Of a stretch of 19,614 nt of DNA, positions 8,433-18,482 are shown piece by piece; the stretch's first letter is position 1, and each line of letters opens with the position of its first letter. This DNA is from Bryobacterales bacterium (GTDB lineage: Bacteria; Acidobacteriota; Terriglobia; Bryobacterales; Bryobacteraceae), in NCBI GenBank assembly GCA_016721425.1, contig JADKID010000010.1, positions 1-19,614 on the forward strand. The letters are read 5' to 3'. The notes below the pieces were generated by a model. The model did not search any database, was not told the DNA's origin, and saw nothing but the letters and a program-made list of their open reading frames with translations. Made by a program: the position numbers and the translations under genes.

Positions 8433-10049
8433 TCAAACGTTGAGGGCGAGGACGGCTTCGGCTGCCGTCTCCACAATCTTGCCTGTCGGGGCGATCGCGG
8501 CCAGCAGGACGGCTGTGGCGTCCGATGGCGGGCTTGTGACGATAGCCACGTCGCAACGGTCGAAGGCAATGCCTTCCCCCAGGATCGCGGCGTCAGGAGT
8601 CTCAAAGACCGCTGCCTGAATCATCGGGTGCAGAAGGAGATCGGCGGCAGCCTGCGAGGAGGCACAATCACCCGCGCGGGTCAGCATGCCGTCGACGAAT
8701 GTTCCGTCTGCCGCGGTGAGGCCCACGGTCAATCCAGTGGCTGAGAGCAGGCGGGCCGCCTCATGGGCGATAGCGGTAGAGTCCTTGCCAGCATGGACCG
8801 CGATGATGGGGATGCGGCCGTTGCCGTCCGGGGGGAAGACGGACTCCACGATGATCTCGTGGACCGGGCGGGGCGTGCCGACGCCGGGCCGGAGATGCAT
8901 CATGATGCCGGGCATCGCATTCACTTCCAGGATCGCGCCACCCTGCTCACGAATGGGCCGGCCGATGTCCTCTACCACCAGATCGACACCGGCCACGTCG
9001 ATACCGATGGTGCGGGCGGCCAGAACCACCAATGCCGCGTTTTCCGTGTGAACCTGATCGGTGACATCGACGGCGAGATTGCCGTTGCGCTGGATGAGGA
9101 CTCGTACGCCGGCGGGTGGGATTGAATCGCGCCGGTAGCCCTGGCGGGCCAGGACGGCCAGCGTCACTTGATCGAAGCCGATGGGGCTGAGGGGGGCCTC
9201 CGCGTCGTCGCCGCGGCGGGGATCCTGATTCAACTCGTCGACAAACTGGGCCAGAGTGCGGATCCCGTCGCCGGTAACGTACAGTTCGTCGCCGCGTGTG
9301 GCCGCGGCGACGCGGTGATTGACGACCAGCACGCGGTGCTCGGCGCCGGGGACGCAGCGCTCCACCAGCACGTTAGTCCCCTCGCCTTCCATGCGGGCCG
9401 ATTCGTAGGCGGCGGCAATCTCAGCAGGGTCGGTCAGGCCGATAAAGACGGAGCGCCCATGGTTGGCCGCCTCGGGTTTCACCACGACGGAGCATCCGAG
9501 TTCAGCCGCGCGCGCGGCATGCGTCCTCCGCGTCTCGGACCAGGCGGCCCTCCGGCGTGGGCACGCCAACAGCGCGAAGCAGTTGCTTGGCCAGCGGCTT
9601 TTCCCAGCCGAGATTCTCGCCGATGGAGGAGGTGCGGTCTGTTTCTGCTCCGCACATGCGGCGCTGATGGACACCGTGGCCGAGTTGGAGGAGGCTGCCC
9701 TGATCGAGCCGGCGAACCGGAATCCCCGAAGACGCGCTGCGTCGAAGATGGCTCGCGTGTTGGGGCCGAGCAAGACATCGCCAGCGTAGTCGCGAAGCGC
9801 GGCGAGGTCGGCCGGCGGGTGGAGCGCGGCGTCGAGACAGCGGCGTGCCAGTTCCTCGTCCTCGAACTCGACGGCGATCCTGCCGGCGCCGGCTGCATGG
9901 AAGGACACCTTTGCCCCGCAAGCAACTTGTAGGTCCACGGCCGCTGCGGCGATTGCGGGGTTGTCCAGGGCGACTTCCAGCACGGAACAGGCCGCCCAAC
10001 GGTTCGGGCCGCGGAGTGCCCGGATGGTCTCCGGATGCGTGCCATTCAT
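8433..10049 (-). CDS. short cyanophycin synthetase paralog with degenerate Mur-ligase domain
   Basis: Starts MNGTHPETIRALRGPNRWA, which matches the cphA N-terminus. It then lacks the VEHxCSxGxRGGF...GTxLxHxLEH segment of full-length copies, so the N domain is shortened. LGPNTRAIFDAA and an ATP-grasp domain follow: VVVKPEAANHGRSVFIGL (glycine loop altered from KPQDGNQGRGV), LVERCVPGAEHRVLVVNHRV and GAILEVNAMPGIMMHLRP, keeping the E-x-N metal site. The Mur-ligase-like part begins at VFPPDGNGRIPIIAVHAG, but its P-loop has become HAGKDST instead of GTNGKTT. It ends after about 130 residues (ALNV, TGA 8435-8433). Total is about 538 residues against about 900. The ATG overlaps the upstream cphA TGA (ATGA). 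Cyanobacterial CphA2 also lacks part of the C-terminal domain and one ATP site; a similar role is inferred. Frame changes lie at 9500-9760. Confidence 0.8.
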   Translation of the reverse strand: MNGTHPETIRALRGPNRWAACSVLEVALDNPAIAAAAVDLQVACGAKVSFHAAGAGRIAVEFEDEELARRCLDAALHPPADLAALRDYAGDVLLGPNTRAIFDAARLRGFRFAGSIRAASSNSATVSISAACAEQKQTAPPPSARISAGKSRWPSNCFALLACPRRRAAWSETRRTHAARAAELGCSVVVKPEAANHGRSVFIGLTDPAEIAAAYESARMEGEGTNVLVERCVPGAEHRVLVVNHRVAAATRGDELYVTGDGIRTLAQFVDELNQDPRRGDDAEAPLSPIGFDQVTLAVLARQGYRRDSIPPAGVRVLIQRNGNLAVDVTDQVHTENAALVVLAARTIGIDVAGVDLVVEDIGRPIREQGGAILEVNAMPGIMMHLRPGVGTPRPVHEIIVESVFPPDGNGRIPIIAVHAGKDSTAIAHEAARLLSATGLTVGLTAADGTFVDGMLTRAGDCASSQAAADLLLHPMIQAAVFETPDAAILGEGIAFDRCDVAIVTSPPSDATAVLLAAIAPTGKIVETAAEAVLALNV

Positions 10050-12826
10050 CGCGTGGTTACCAGGACTTTGCGCCCCGCGGCGCGCCGGCGCGTACTCGGC
10101 GCATCTTTCGGCAGGGTGGAGCAGGACTCGAGGGCGGGCGCCACTGGTGGCCAAGTGCGGGCCGCCGGCATAGTCACGAATTCAGGCTCATGATGGGCGA
10201 CGGTGACTTCCGGCGGCGGGATGTGGCGATGCAGGCGGTCCAGATAGTCACGGACGAAGTCCATCGTCTCGTCGATCGCGTCCGCCTGAAGCAGGAGAAG
10301 CTCGCCTGGCTGGATGTTGTCGAGTGCGAACTCCATGGCCTCGATGGTGTCGTCGATCTCGTCCACGACGCGCACGCGCTGGCCGCTGGCAAGGCCCTTG
10401 CGAATCAGTTGGGCGATCTCGCCGAGCGCACGTCCACGGATCGTGCCGGCCTCGTAGACGATGACATGGTCGAATGCGTCGCCCAGCAACTCGCCTACCT
10501 GAATCATGTCGCTGTCGCGGCGATCGCCGGCGACGGTATACATCGCCGTGCGACGGGTGTGCGGAACGCATCCAGCGCGCCAATGATGGCCCGCAGGGCG
10601 TCCGCGTTGTGGCCGTAGTCGACCACGACTGTGGCACCGTGGATCTCCAGGATATTGAAACGCCCTGGCACCTTCGCCATGTCGGTGGCGAAGCACTCCG
10701 CCTGCTGGATCATCACATCGCGCGAAACGCCCATTGCCCACGCGGCGCCGAGGACGGCGAGTGAGTTCTCCACCTCGAAAGAGATGCGGCCTCCGAAGGT
10801 CATGGGAATCCGGTCCAGCGAGATGAGCGGATCTTCCGAGGGCCAGCGGCAAGGACAATCGTATTGTTGCGGACGAAGACGGCACGGCCGCCAGCGGCGC
10901 GGTGGGCAACAATCACGGGGTTCGCCGGATCGAGCGCGAAGTACAGTGCGCTGCCAGGGCAGAACGGCGCCATCGCAACCACCAGAGGATCGGCTGCGTT
11001 GAGAACGGCCGTGCCAGACGGTCTCACAACGTCCACGATGCAGCGCTTGACCCTGGCGAGATCCTCGGCTGTATTGATGTCGCTTAAGCCCAGATGGTCG
11101 CCGTCGCCAATGTTTGTGATGATGGCTACGTCGCACTCGTCGAAGCCCAGACCAGCCCTCAGTATGCCGCCGCGGGCGGTTTCAAAGACCGCCATTTCCA
11201 CGTTGGGATTCCTGGAGCACATTCCCGCGCTGATCGGCCCGCTGCAATCGTCGGAGTCGATGCGGCGTGTATTGAGATAGATCCCGTCCGTGCAGGTCAT
11301 GCCGATCACCTTGCCGGTGCCCTGCAGAACGTGAGCGAGAAAGCGGGAAACCGTGGTCTTGCCGTTGGTGCCGGAGATGGCGGCGATCGGGATGCGGCCG
11401 TTCTCGCCGGGCGGGAATATCATGTCGATAATCGCGCCGCCGACGTCCTGTGGCTCACCAACCGATGGAGCCAGATGCATGCGTAAGCCGGGCGCTGCAT
11501 TCACTTCCACCACAATGCCGCCCTGCGACTCCAGCGGCGTGCTGATGTCGGTAGCGATGATATCGATACCTGCAACGTCAACCCGACGACGCGGGCGGCG
11601 TCAATGGCGCGAGCGGCCACCTCCGGGTGGACGATGTCGGTGACGTCAATGGCCATGCCGCCAGTGCTGAGGTTGGCGTTTCGGCGGATCAGCACGGTCT
11701 GGCCGGCGGGCGGAACCGAGGCGGGCGTGTAGCCTTGATCGGTGAGAACGTTGAGGGCGACTTCGTCGATGTGAATCTTGCTGAGAACGTTGGCGTGATG
11801 CTCACCGCGGCGCGGGTCGCCGTTCTCGGTCTACCAGTTCCTGAATGGTCTGCTGGCCGTCGCCCATCACCTGCGCGGGTTCGCGACGGGAGGCGGCGAC
11901 GACTTTCCCATTGACCACCAGGATTCGATAGTCGTTGCCGGAGCGAATTTCTCCACGATGATGGAATCGCTCTCCTGCAATGCCGCCTGGTATGCGGCGG
12001 CCACCTGCTCCTGAGTGGTGAGGTTGGTGGCTACGCCGCGGCCCTGATTGCCGTCCTGTGGTTTCACGACAACCGGCACGCCGATGTCAAGGGCCGCCTC
12101 CCAGGCATCCTCGGCCGAATCGACCGGGTATCCCTCGGCTGTGGGCACGCCGGCAGCCTGGAGGAGTTGACGAGTGAGTTCCTTGTCCTGGGCGATGGAC
12201 TCGGCAATGGCGCCGGTCTGTCCCGTCTCAGAAGCACGGATCCGGCGCTGTTTTGCGCCGTAGCCGAGGTGCACCAGACTATGGCGGTTCAACCGGTGGA
12301 ACGGGATGTTGCGGTCCTGGGCCGCCTGTACGATGGCATTCGTGCTGGGGCCCAGCATATTTCGCTCGGCTGTTTCCCGCAAGCGGGCGATGGCGGCCTG
12401 CACGTCGAAGGGTTGGTCCAGCACCGCGGCCATGCAGAGGTCCCGGGCGGCGGTGAGGCACTCCCCGCGCGAGTTTCTCCTCGTAGTATCTGAAAACTAC
12501 TTTGTAGACACCCTCGTCGTTCGTCTCACTGGCGCGTCGAAGCCGACCTCCACGCCGGCCAGCGTCTCCAGTTCCAACACCACGTGCTCGAGGATGTGGG
12601 CTAGGTAGGTGCCTTCCCTCAGGCGCTGGAAGAAGCCGCCACGTTTGCCGATGCTGCACTGGTGCTCTACCATGCTGGGTAGCCAGGCCATCAGACGCTC
12701 GTTCAACCCTGGGATCGTGTCCGAAGGGGAGTCCTTCCACTGGCCTAAGTCAACCCACGCTTCAATGACGGGGAAGTTGGCCCAAATATTGGGGCCACGT
12801 AACGCGAGGACTTTGCGAATTTCCAT
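10046..12826 (-). CDS. cphA: cyanophycin synthetase (full length, coupled to the short paralog), frameshifted
   Basis: CphA builds the poly-Asp/Arg storage polymer cyanophycin with two ATPs per dipeptide. The N domain reads MEIRKVLALRGPNIW, MVEHQCSIGKRGGF and GTYLAHILEHVVLELETLAG. The ATP-grasp domain, which adds Asp, has VVVKPQDGNQGRGV (about 12034-12069), EKFAPGNDYRILVVNGKVVA and EVNAAPGLRMHLAPS. The Mur-ligase-like domain, which adds Arg, has GENGRIPIAAISG, then GTNGKTT at 11352-11372, MTCTDGIYLNTRRI, FETARGGILRAGLGFDECDV, VLNAADPLV and GRFNILEIHGATVVVDYGHN. About 927 residues, slightly long because of a Pro/Ala-rich C-terminal tail after PEFVTM. ATG at 12826. About eight frame changes split it. 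The stop overlaps the next gene's start as ATGA. All expected catalytic loops look intact. Confidence 0.93.
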
Positions 12827-12913
12827 CGTCGCTGCTATGACGTCGGCTGGCCGTACACTGGTACGCCGAGCTGGGTGACCCGTTTGGCAACAGATACTTC
12901 ACCTCTACGAGCT

Positions 12914-12919
12914 ATTATA
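12914..12919 (-). promoter_or_regulatory. cphA: putative -10 box (TATAAT) for the cphA pair
   Basis: A perfect TATAAT lies on the minus strand 88 bases before the cphA ATG. The -35 position would be AATCAA or ATCAAG (12937-12943), which is weak, so activation from further upstream is likely. It also sits in the only AT-rich patch of the divergent 200-base region. Confidence 0.45.
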
Positions 12920-12931
12920 AGAGTGTCAGGT

Positions 12932-12999
12932 TTCAGCTTGATTCCGCAACTGTCTGAACCAGCGCGGTGGTGTCTGAATCGCTGTCGCCGACACCTGAA
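12932..12999. promoter_or_regulatory. CTGAA repeat array in the divergent cphA/ABC region
   Basis: TGTCTGAACC at 12951 and TGTCTGAATC at 12971 are near-identical direct repeats exactly 20 bases apart. A third, ACACCTGAAC, has its CTGAA core 21 bases later (12995). An inverted TTCAG core lies at 12932-12936. These would fall at about -45 to -90 of the minus-strand promoter, on one helix face. They may bind an activator. CTGAA occurs again at 13033 inside the ABC gene start. Confidence 0.4.
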
Positions 13000-13028
13000 C
13001 TCGCGCGCGAGCGCCGATCCGTCACCCG

Positions 13029-15378
13029 ATGCCTGAACGAATCCTAACGGAATCCGCGGACACGTGGGCCGCCTGCCCGGACTGGGTCAGAAGCTTGCTG
13101 GCCGAGACACTGGCGCCCGGGAAACCCCGCTCACCTGGTTTGAGCCGGACCTGGACTGCCGGCTTCACTACGCGCCGGCTGTGGTTGTGTTGACCGATCG
13201 CCGCCTCCTGAGCTATCAGTGGCCAGGGGCACGCGCCAGAATGGCCGGCCTGCCGGCGAGCCCGAATCACGGCACGCGTGGACGCTGTCACCGCAACTGG
13301 AACTGGTCCAGAGACAACACCGGAGTGGGCAAACTGGAGCTGTTCCTGGCAGGCGAGTTGATCAGCACTTGGCGCTACACGGCGGCACGTGCCGCCGGCG
13401 CCAGAAGGCTCAGCGACGGATTGTCTGCCTTCCAACGCTACGGCAAGGTGGGCGCCTCGCCGGTTGCGGTGCGGCCCGCGTCCTTGGAATGTGCCACCTG
13501 CGGCGCCCGGTTCCGGGTCGGAGAGGTCTCCTGTCCAGAGTGCGGCGCATCCATTGCCAAGTCGCCGATGATGTCACTCCTTCGACTTTTACCGTCGCCC
13601 GGAAGTATCTTTGGATGGGTTTGCTGGGCTTTGCGCTGACGTTGGCGAGCACGGCCAGCGGATTGATCCCTCCCTACCTCACCATGCCTCTCATGGATGA
13701 CATCCTGGTGCCGGTGCAGGGGGGCAACATCGTCGATCTCAGCATGGTGAAGTGGTATCTGCTGGGGCTGGCGGGCGCGTCCGTTCTTGCCTGGGGGCTC
13801 ACCTGGGCGCAGATGTTCGTCATGTCCTGGGTGAGCGAGCGCGTCTCGGCTGATCTGCGGATCAAGACCTACACCCACCTGCAGCTTTCCCTGGAGTACT
13901 TTGGCGGCAAACGGACGGGCGATCTGATCTCGCGGGTCAGCAGCGATACGGACCGCATCTGCTACTTCCTTTCGGTATACGTCCTCGATTTCCTCACCGA
14001 CATTCTGCTGATCGTGATGACCGCCGCGATCATGCTGAGCATCGATTGGGAACTGGCGCTGGTGACCCTGTTTCCGCTGCCGTTCATCGCCTATCTCGTG
14101 TTCCGCGTACAGGACAGGATGGGCCACGGGTTCTCTCTCGGCAATCGCGCCTGGGCCGAGATCACCACCATCCTTGCCGACACGATTCCGGGTATTCGCG
14201 TGGTGAAAGCGTTCGCGCAGGAAGAGCGGGAGATCAAGCGGTTCAAAAAGGCCAATGACCGCGTGCTCAACACGAACGACCGGGTCAACAAGATCTGGTC
14301 TTTCTTCAACGCCGGTGGTGCTGCTGACTGATCTCGGCGTGCTGGTGGTGTGGCTCTTCGGCGTGTACCGTGTGTTTCACCATTCAATTCTGGTAGGCGT
14401 GCTGACGACATTTGTCGCCTACATCAGCCGCTTCTACGCGAGGCTGGATTCCATGAGTCGCATGGTCTCGGCCACGCAGCGGGCGGCGGCCAGTGCACAG
14501 CGCGTGTTTGGGATCCTCGACCGAGTGCCGAAGGTGGCCGAAGCCACCAATCCGGGTGCATCCAGGGCGCCTGGAAGGGCGAATTTCGATCCAAAATGTG
14601 AGTTTTCGGTACGGGACGCGGCCTATTCTGAAGAATCTCGATCTGGCGATCGAGCCGGGCGAGATGATCGGACTGGTGGGGCAGAGCGGCGCCGGGAAGA
14701 CGTCGCTGATCAATCTACTCTGCCGGTTTTACGACGTGAGTGACGGCGCGATTCTGGTGGATGGCACCGATATCCGCCGTTTTCCCATCGGTGAGTACCG
14801 GAGGTGCGTCGGCCTGGTGCTGCAGGAGCCTTTTTCTTTTACGGCACCATTGCGGAGAACATCGCCTATGGACGGGCCCGGCGCTTCGCGCGCGGAGATC
14901 ATCGCGGCGGCGCGGGCAGCGCGGGCCCATGAGTTCATCCTGCGGCTGCCGAATGGATACGATTCGTTGGTAGGCGAGCGCGGCCAGTTCCTTTCCGGAG
15001 GCGAAAGGCAGAGAGTCAGCATCGCCCGGGCGCTGTTGATCGATCCTCGCATACTGATTCTGGATGAGGCGACATCTTCGGTGGATACCGAAACCGAGCG
15101 CGAAATCCAGATCGCCCTCAGCAATCTGATCAAGGGCCGCACTACCATCGCCATCGCCCACCGGCTCAGCACTCTGCAACAGGCCAATCGCATTGTGGTG
15201 ATGGAGCGCGGCGAGATCGTCGAGGTAGGGCCCCATGCCGAGTTATTGAACGGGGCGAGGGTACGCGGCTCTATCGGGCACAGTTGATATGCAAAGCGGC
15301 CGCCTTGCCGATGAAGAGGAAGACGATCTGGAAGCCGCTGACGAGGAAGACGTGGACGGCGCGGAGAAGACGAGCTAG
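13029..15378 (+). CDS. cyanophycin-associated ABC transporter, fused membrane and ATPase domains, frameshifted
   Basis: A single-chain half-transporter of the ABCB type with an added soluble N-terminus. Residues 1-150 (MPERILTESADTWAACPDWV, LHYAPAVVVLTDRRLLSYQW, GKLELFLAGELISTWRY) look like a PH-like beta domain. A zinc ribbon of two CxxC pairs follows (CATCGARFRVG...CPECG, about 13490-13547). Six membrane helices follow (TLASTASGLIPPYLTMPLMD through VLVVWLFGVYRVFHHSILVG) with the coupling segment RISRVSSDTDRI-like LISRVSSDTDRI. The ATPase has GQSGAGKT (about 14680-14703), the Q-loop VLQEPFSF, LSGGERQ (14991-15011) and ILILDEATSSVD. The tail DEEEDDLEAADEEDVDG is strongly acidic; stop TAG 15376-15378. 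The frame breaks at about 13130, 14320, 14570, 14850 and 15270. This family is known beside cphA; the substrate is not established. Confidence 0.88.
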
Positions 15379-15381
15379 CCA

Positions 15382-15839
15382 ATGGCGATTTTCACGCTCA
15401 AGACCGATGCTGAAGCGGCGGTTGATACTCACCGCGGAGGACGGCCAGGAATACGTCGATGTCGCGCCCGTGCGAGCCTTTCCACTCTCTGACCCTCTGC
15501 ACGCCATTTCCATCTGCGATGCCGAGGGCGGGAGTTGGTGTATCTGGACCCGCTGGACGAACTCAATGCGGACGCGCGCTGGTGGAAGAAGAACTGGCGC
15601 AGCGGGAATTCGTGCCTGTGATCCTCCGCATCGTGAACACCCCGGCGCTGACGGAGCCCTCGAGTTGGCGGGTAGAGACGGATCGGGGGCCACACGACCT
15701 TGAGGTGGAAAGCGAGACTCCGTACACCGGCGGGCGCCGCGCCAGGTCTCGATTGTGACGTGCGTGGAATCCGCTATCTGATCCCGGACACCGGACGCTG
15801 GACTTGCATAGCCGCCGTGTGCTGGAACGGTTTCTCCAG
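15382..15839 (+). CDS. DUF1854 family protein, cyanophycin-associated, frameshifted
   Basis: It starts 3 bases after the ABC stop, so the two genes form an operon. After correcting frame changes it reads MAIFTLKTD, LILTAEDGQEYVDVAPVRAF, PLSDPLHAISICDAEGG, YLDPLDELNADAR, EEELAQREFVPVILRIVNTP, SSWRVETDRGP, VRGIRYLIPDTG and LHSRRVLERFL. These are the features of the DUF1854 family, which occurs next to cyanophycin synthetases and this type of ABC transporter. The protein is about 150 residues, soluble, with no signal peptide or catalytic motif that I recognise. The conserved part ends at about 15836. The next in-frame stop is at 15909-15911, inside the opposing cphA, so the true stop has probably been lost to an indel. 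Function unknown. Confidence 0.82.
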
Positions 15840-18458
15840 TTTCCACCGGCTTCCGGCTGGGCCAGGAACTGTTTCAAAAGCGCACCGTGGGGTCGGAGAG
15901 GGTGGGCCTGAGCCACCAGCAGTTCTCCGGGTTGCACTGTGCGCAGGGCAAGTGCTCCAGTGCGTTCAGCCCGCCATCGACGTACTCGTAATTTCCGACG
16001 TGCGCGCGGCGCCGGCCAGGCCTGTCGCAGCAGCGCGGTGATTTCGCCGGGCTTGCCGCCTGTAGCGAGGTCATTGTCCCTTACATGAGGATGACGCGGT
16101 CAATGCCGGCCCCGGACGACTAGCCCATGAGAACGATATCGGCGTCGCGCCGGTCCCCGGAGGAGGAGAAGACTGGCAACGCGGCGGGTCTGCGGAAACG
16201 CCTGGGGCGCGTCGATCAGCGCGCGCAGGGCATGCGGGTGTCCATAGTCGACGATAACGGTGGCGCCCCGGTACTCCATCACGTTGAAGCGGCTGGGAAC
16301 TTTCGAGTCGCTGGCGAAGGTCCGCAGTCCATCGGCAGGATTCGCCTCACTGAGGACATCCATGCCCCATGCCGCGGCCGTGGCGGCGAGCGTGTTCTCC
16401 ACTTCAAACGCGATGCGGGCGCCCTGCGTGACCGGGACCTCGTGGATGGGCGCAGGGCGTCCTCCGTGGCGCCCGAGGCCAGTACGAGTTGGCCGGCGCG
16501 GACGAATACGGCTCGCCCTCGGCAGCAAGATTGCTCCTGGATCACCAGATTGGCGGATCGGCAGCGAAGTAGATAACCGGTCCAGGGCACCAGCCGCCAT
16601 GCCGGCCACTAGCGGGTCCGCGGCGTTCAGGACAGCGGCGCCCCTGGCTGGCTTACTAGTTCTACGATGCCGCATTTCCACGCGGGTCAGGTCCTCCGGC
16701 GTGTTCATGTCGATGACGCCAGGTGATCGCCTCCGCCGATGATTGGTAACGACGGCCACCCTGACATTCGTTGAATGCGAGGCCAGCGCGGAGAATGCCG
16801 CCGCGGGCCGTCTCCAGAAGGCAACGTCCACTCGCGGGTGCATTAACAGATTGCGGGCACTGGTGGGGACTGCAATCGCCAGCCACAATCCGCTGGCCGT
16901 CCAAATAGATGCCATCGGTGCAGGTCAATCCGACAGACGCTGCCGGGGCGCTGCAGCAGTGGGCCAGAAAGCGCGGGAAACTGTGGTCTTGCCGTTGGTG
17001 CCAGTGACGGCGGCAATCGGGATGCGGCCGGTGTCGCCCGAGCGAAGATCATATCGACGATGGCCTCGCCTACGGGCCGTGGTTCGCCTTCCGTCGGGAG
17101 TCAGATGAATCCGCAGGTACAGGGCGAGGTGCACCCCACCATCCGCCGCCTGGCTCTCCAACGGCGCTGAGATGTCGCTGGCGATCACATCGATTCCGGC
17201 TACATCCAGCCCTGCCAATCTGCGCAGCCAGGGCCGCCTGTTGCGCAGTAACCGGGGCGACCAGATCCGTCACGTCGATTGCCGTGCCGCCTGCCAGATC
17301 CGCACGTCGCGCCGCACCAGCACGGTGGCGCCGGCGTCGGCGACGGACTCCGGCGTGAAGCCCTAGTCGCAAAACCGCCAGGGATAGTTCGTCGAGCGGG
17401 ATCTGGCAGGGCCCCGCCTCTCCATCTCCACAGCGGCGGGTGCTGCGATTCTCGCGTTCGACGAGCGCGCGAATCGTTGCGACGCCATCGCCGGTCACCT
17501 GCGCCGGTTGGCATTGTGCGGCGGCTACCAGGCCTTCCGCCCAACAACGAGGAAGCCGGTAGCGGTTGCCAGTGATGGTCCGCTCCATCAAAACGGTGGC
17601 GTCCACCTGCAAGGCACGCTGGTAGGCGGCGTCCACCTGTTCACGAGTGAAGAGGTGGGCCGTTGCGCCAAGACCCTCGACGCCATCCCCGCGGTCTCAG
17701 CGTCACGGGCAGCCCAATATACTCGGTGGTCTCCCAGGCGTCGGCCCCGTTGAGAACCCGGATAGCAGCGGGTACCGGGCAGGCCGGCGAGTCCAATAGA
17801 TCGCGCGCCAGTACCCGTCCCGTGCGATCGGATTCGGCGACGACGCCAGTCATGGCCGGTCCCGGAGCCGAGGATGCGGCGCTGGCGGGAGCCCGTGCCG
17901 AGTTGCACCAAGTTCCCGGTATTCATGCGCAGGAACGGGGATATTGCGCCTGCGGGCCGCCTGGACAATGGCGTCAGTGCCGGGGTCGAGGAGATTCTGA
18001 CGGGCGACTGCCACGAAGGTGGGCGACCGCGGTGGCGAGGTCGAAGGGCCTGGGTCGTAGATCGCCAACAATACCAACTCGCGGGCGGCGGCGAGGCACT
18101 CGCGCCAGGGTCTCATCTTTGTACTTAAACACCACCTTGTAGATGCCTCGGTGGAGGATTCTCGCGCGCAACCGTAGCCCACCGGCGATCCGCCAGGGGT
18201 TGCAGCTCAATGGTGACGTGTTCCAGGATGTGCGCCGGATACGTCCCTCGGCGGAGACGCTCGAAAAAGCCACCACGCTCGCCGACGCTGCACCTGTGCT
18301 CGATCTGCCCGGTAGCCAGTTCATCAACCGCCCGCTAAAGCCAGGGATGCTGTCGGATGGGCTGTCCCTTAAGTCGTTTTCGGATCCACCCAGGTTCGAT
18401 CCAGGGGAGTAGCCCAGATGTTGGGTCCACGGAGCGCAAGTATTTTGACGAATTCCAT
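15840..18458 (-). CDS. cphA: second full-length cyanophycin synthetase, heavily frameshifted (possible pseudogene)
   Basis: Start MEFVKILALRGPNIWATP at 18458. Recognisable in order: CSVGERGGF-like segment and AHILEHVTIELQ (18190-18300), GIYKVVFKYKDETLA, DPGTDAIVQAARRRNIPV, LGTGSRQRRILGS, LFTREQVDAAYQRALQVDAT, ERTITGNRYR and DVAGIDVIASDISAPLESQ. The Mur P-loop GTNGKTT is intact at 16982-17002, followed by LTCTDGIYLDGQRI, ETARGGILRAGLAFNE, LNAADPLVAGM, SRFNVMEYRGATVIVDYGH and a C-terminal LKQFLAQPE near 15845-15880. The length of about 873 residues fits CphA. Frame breaks are roughly twice as dense as in the other full copy. There is also an in-frame TAG near 17365, and the ATP-grasp Lys position reads RPRDG instead of KPxDG. 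It may be a decaying copy or only a worse-read stretch. Confidence 0.82.
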
Positions 18459-18482
18459 CTCTTTGGCGTGAGCCTACTTCGA

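Noticed and set aside
9168..9932. Plus-strand ORF of 254 codons
   Set aside because: Shadow of the short cphA paralog; the minus strand holds the ATP-grasp motifs.
13438..14127. 229-codon minus-strand ORF
   Set aside because: Antisense to the zinc ribbon and membrane helices of the ABC transporter; His/Gln-rich composition typical of a shadow frame.
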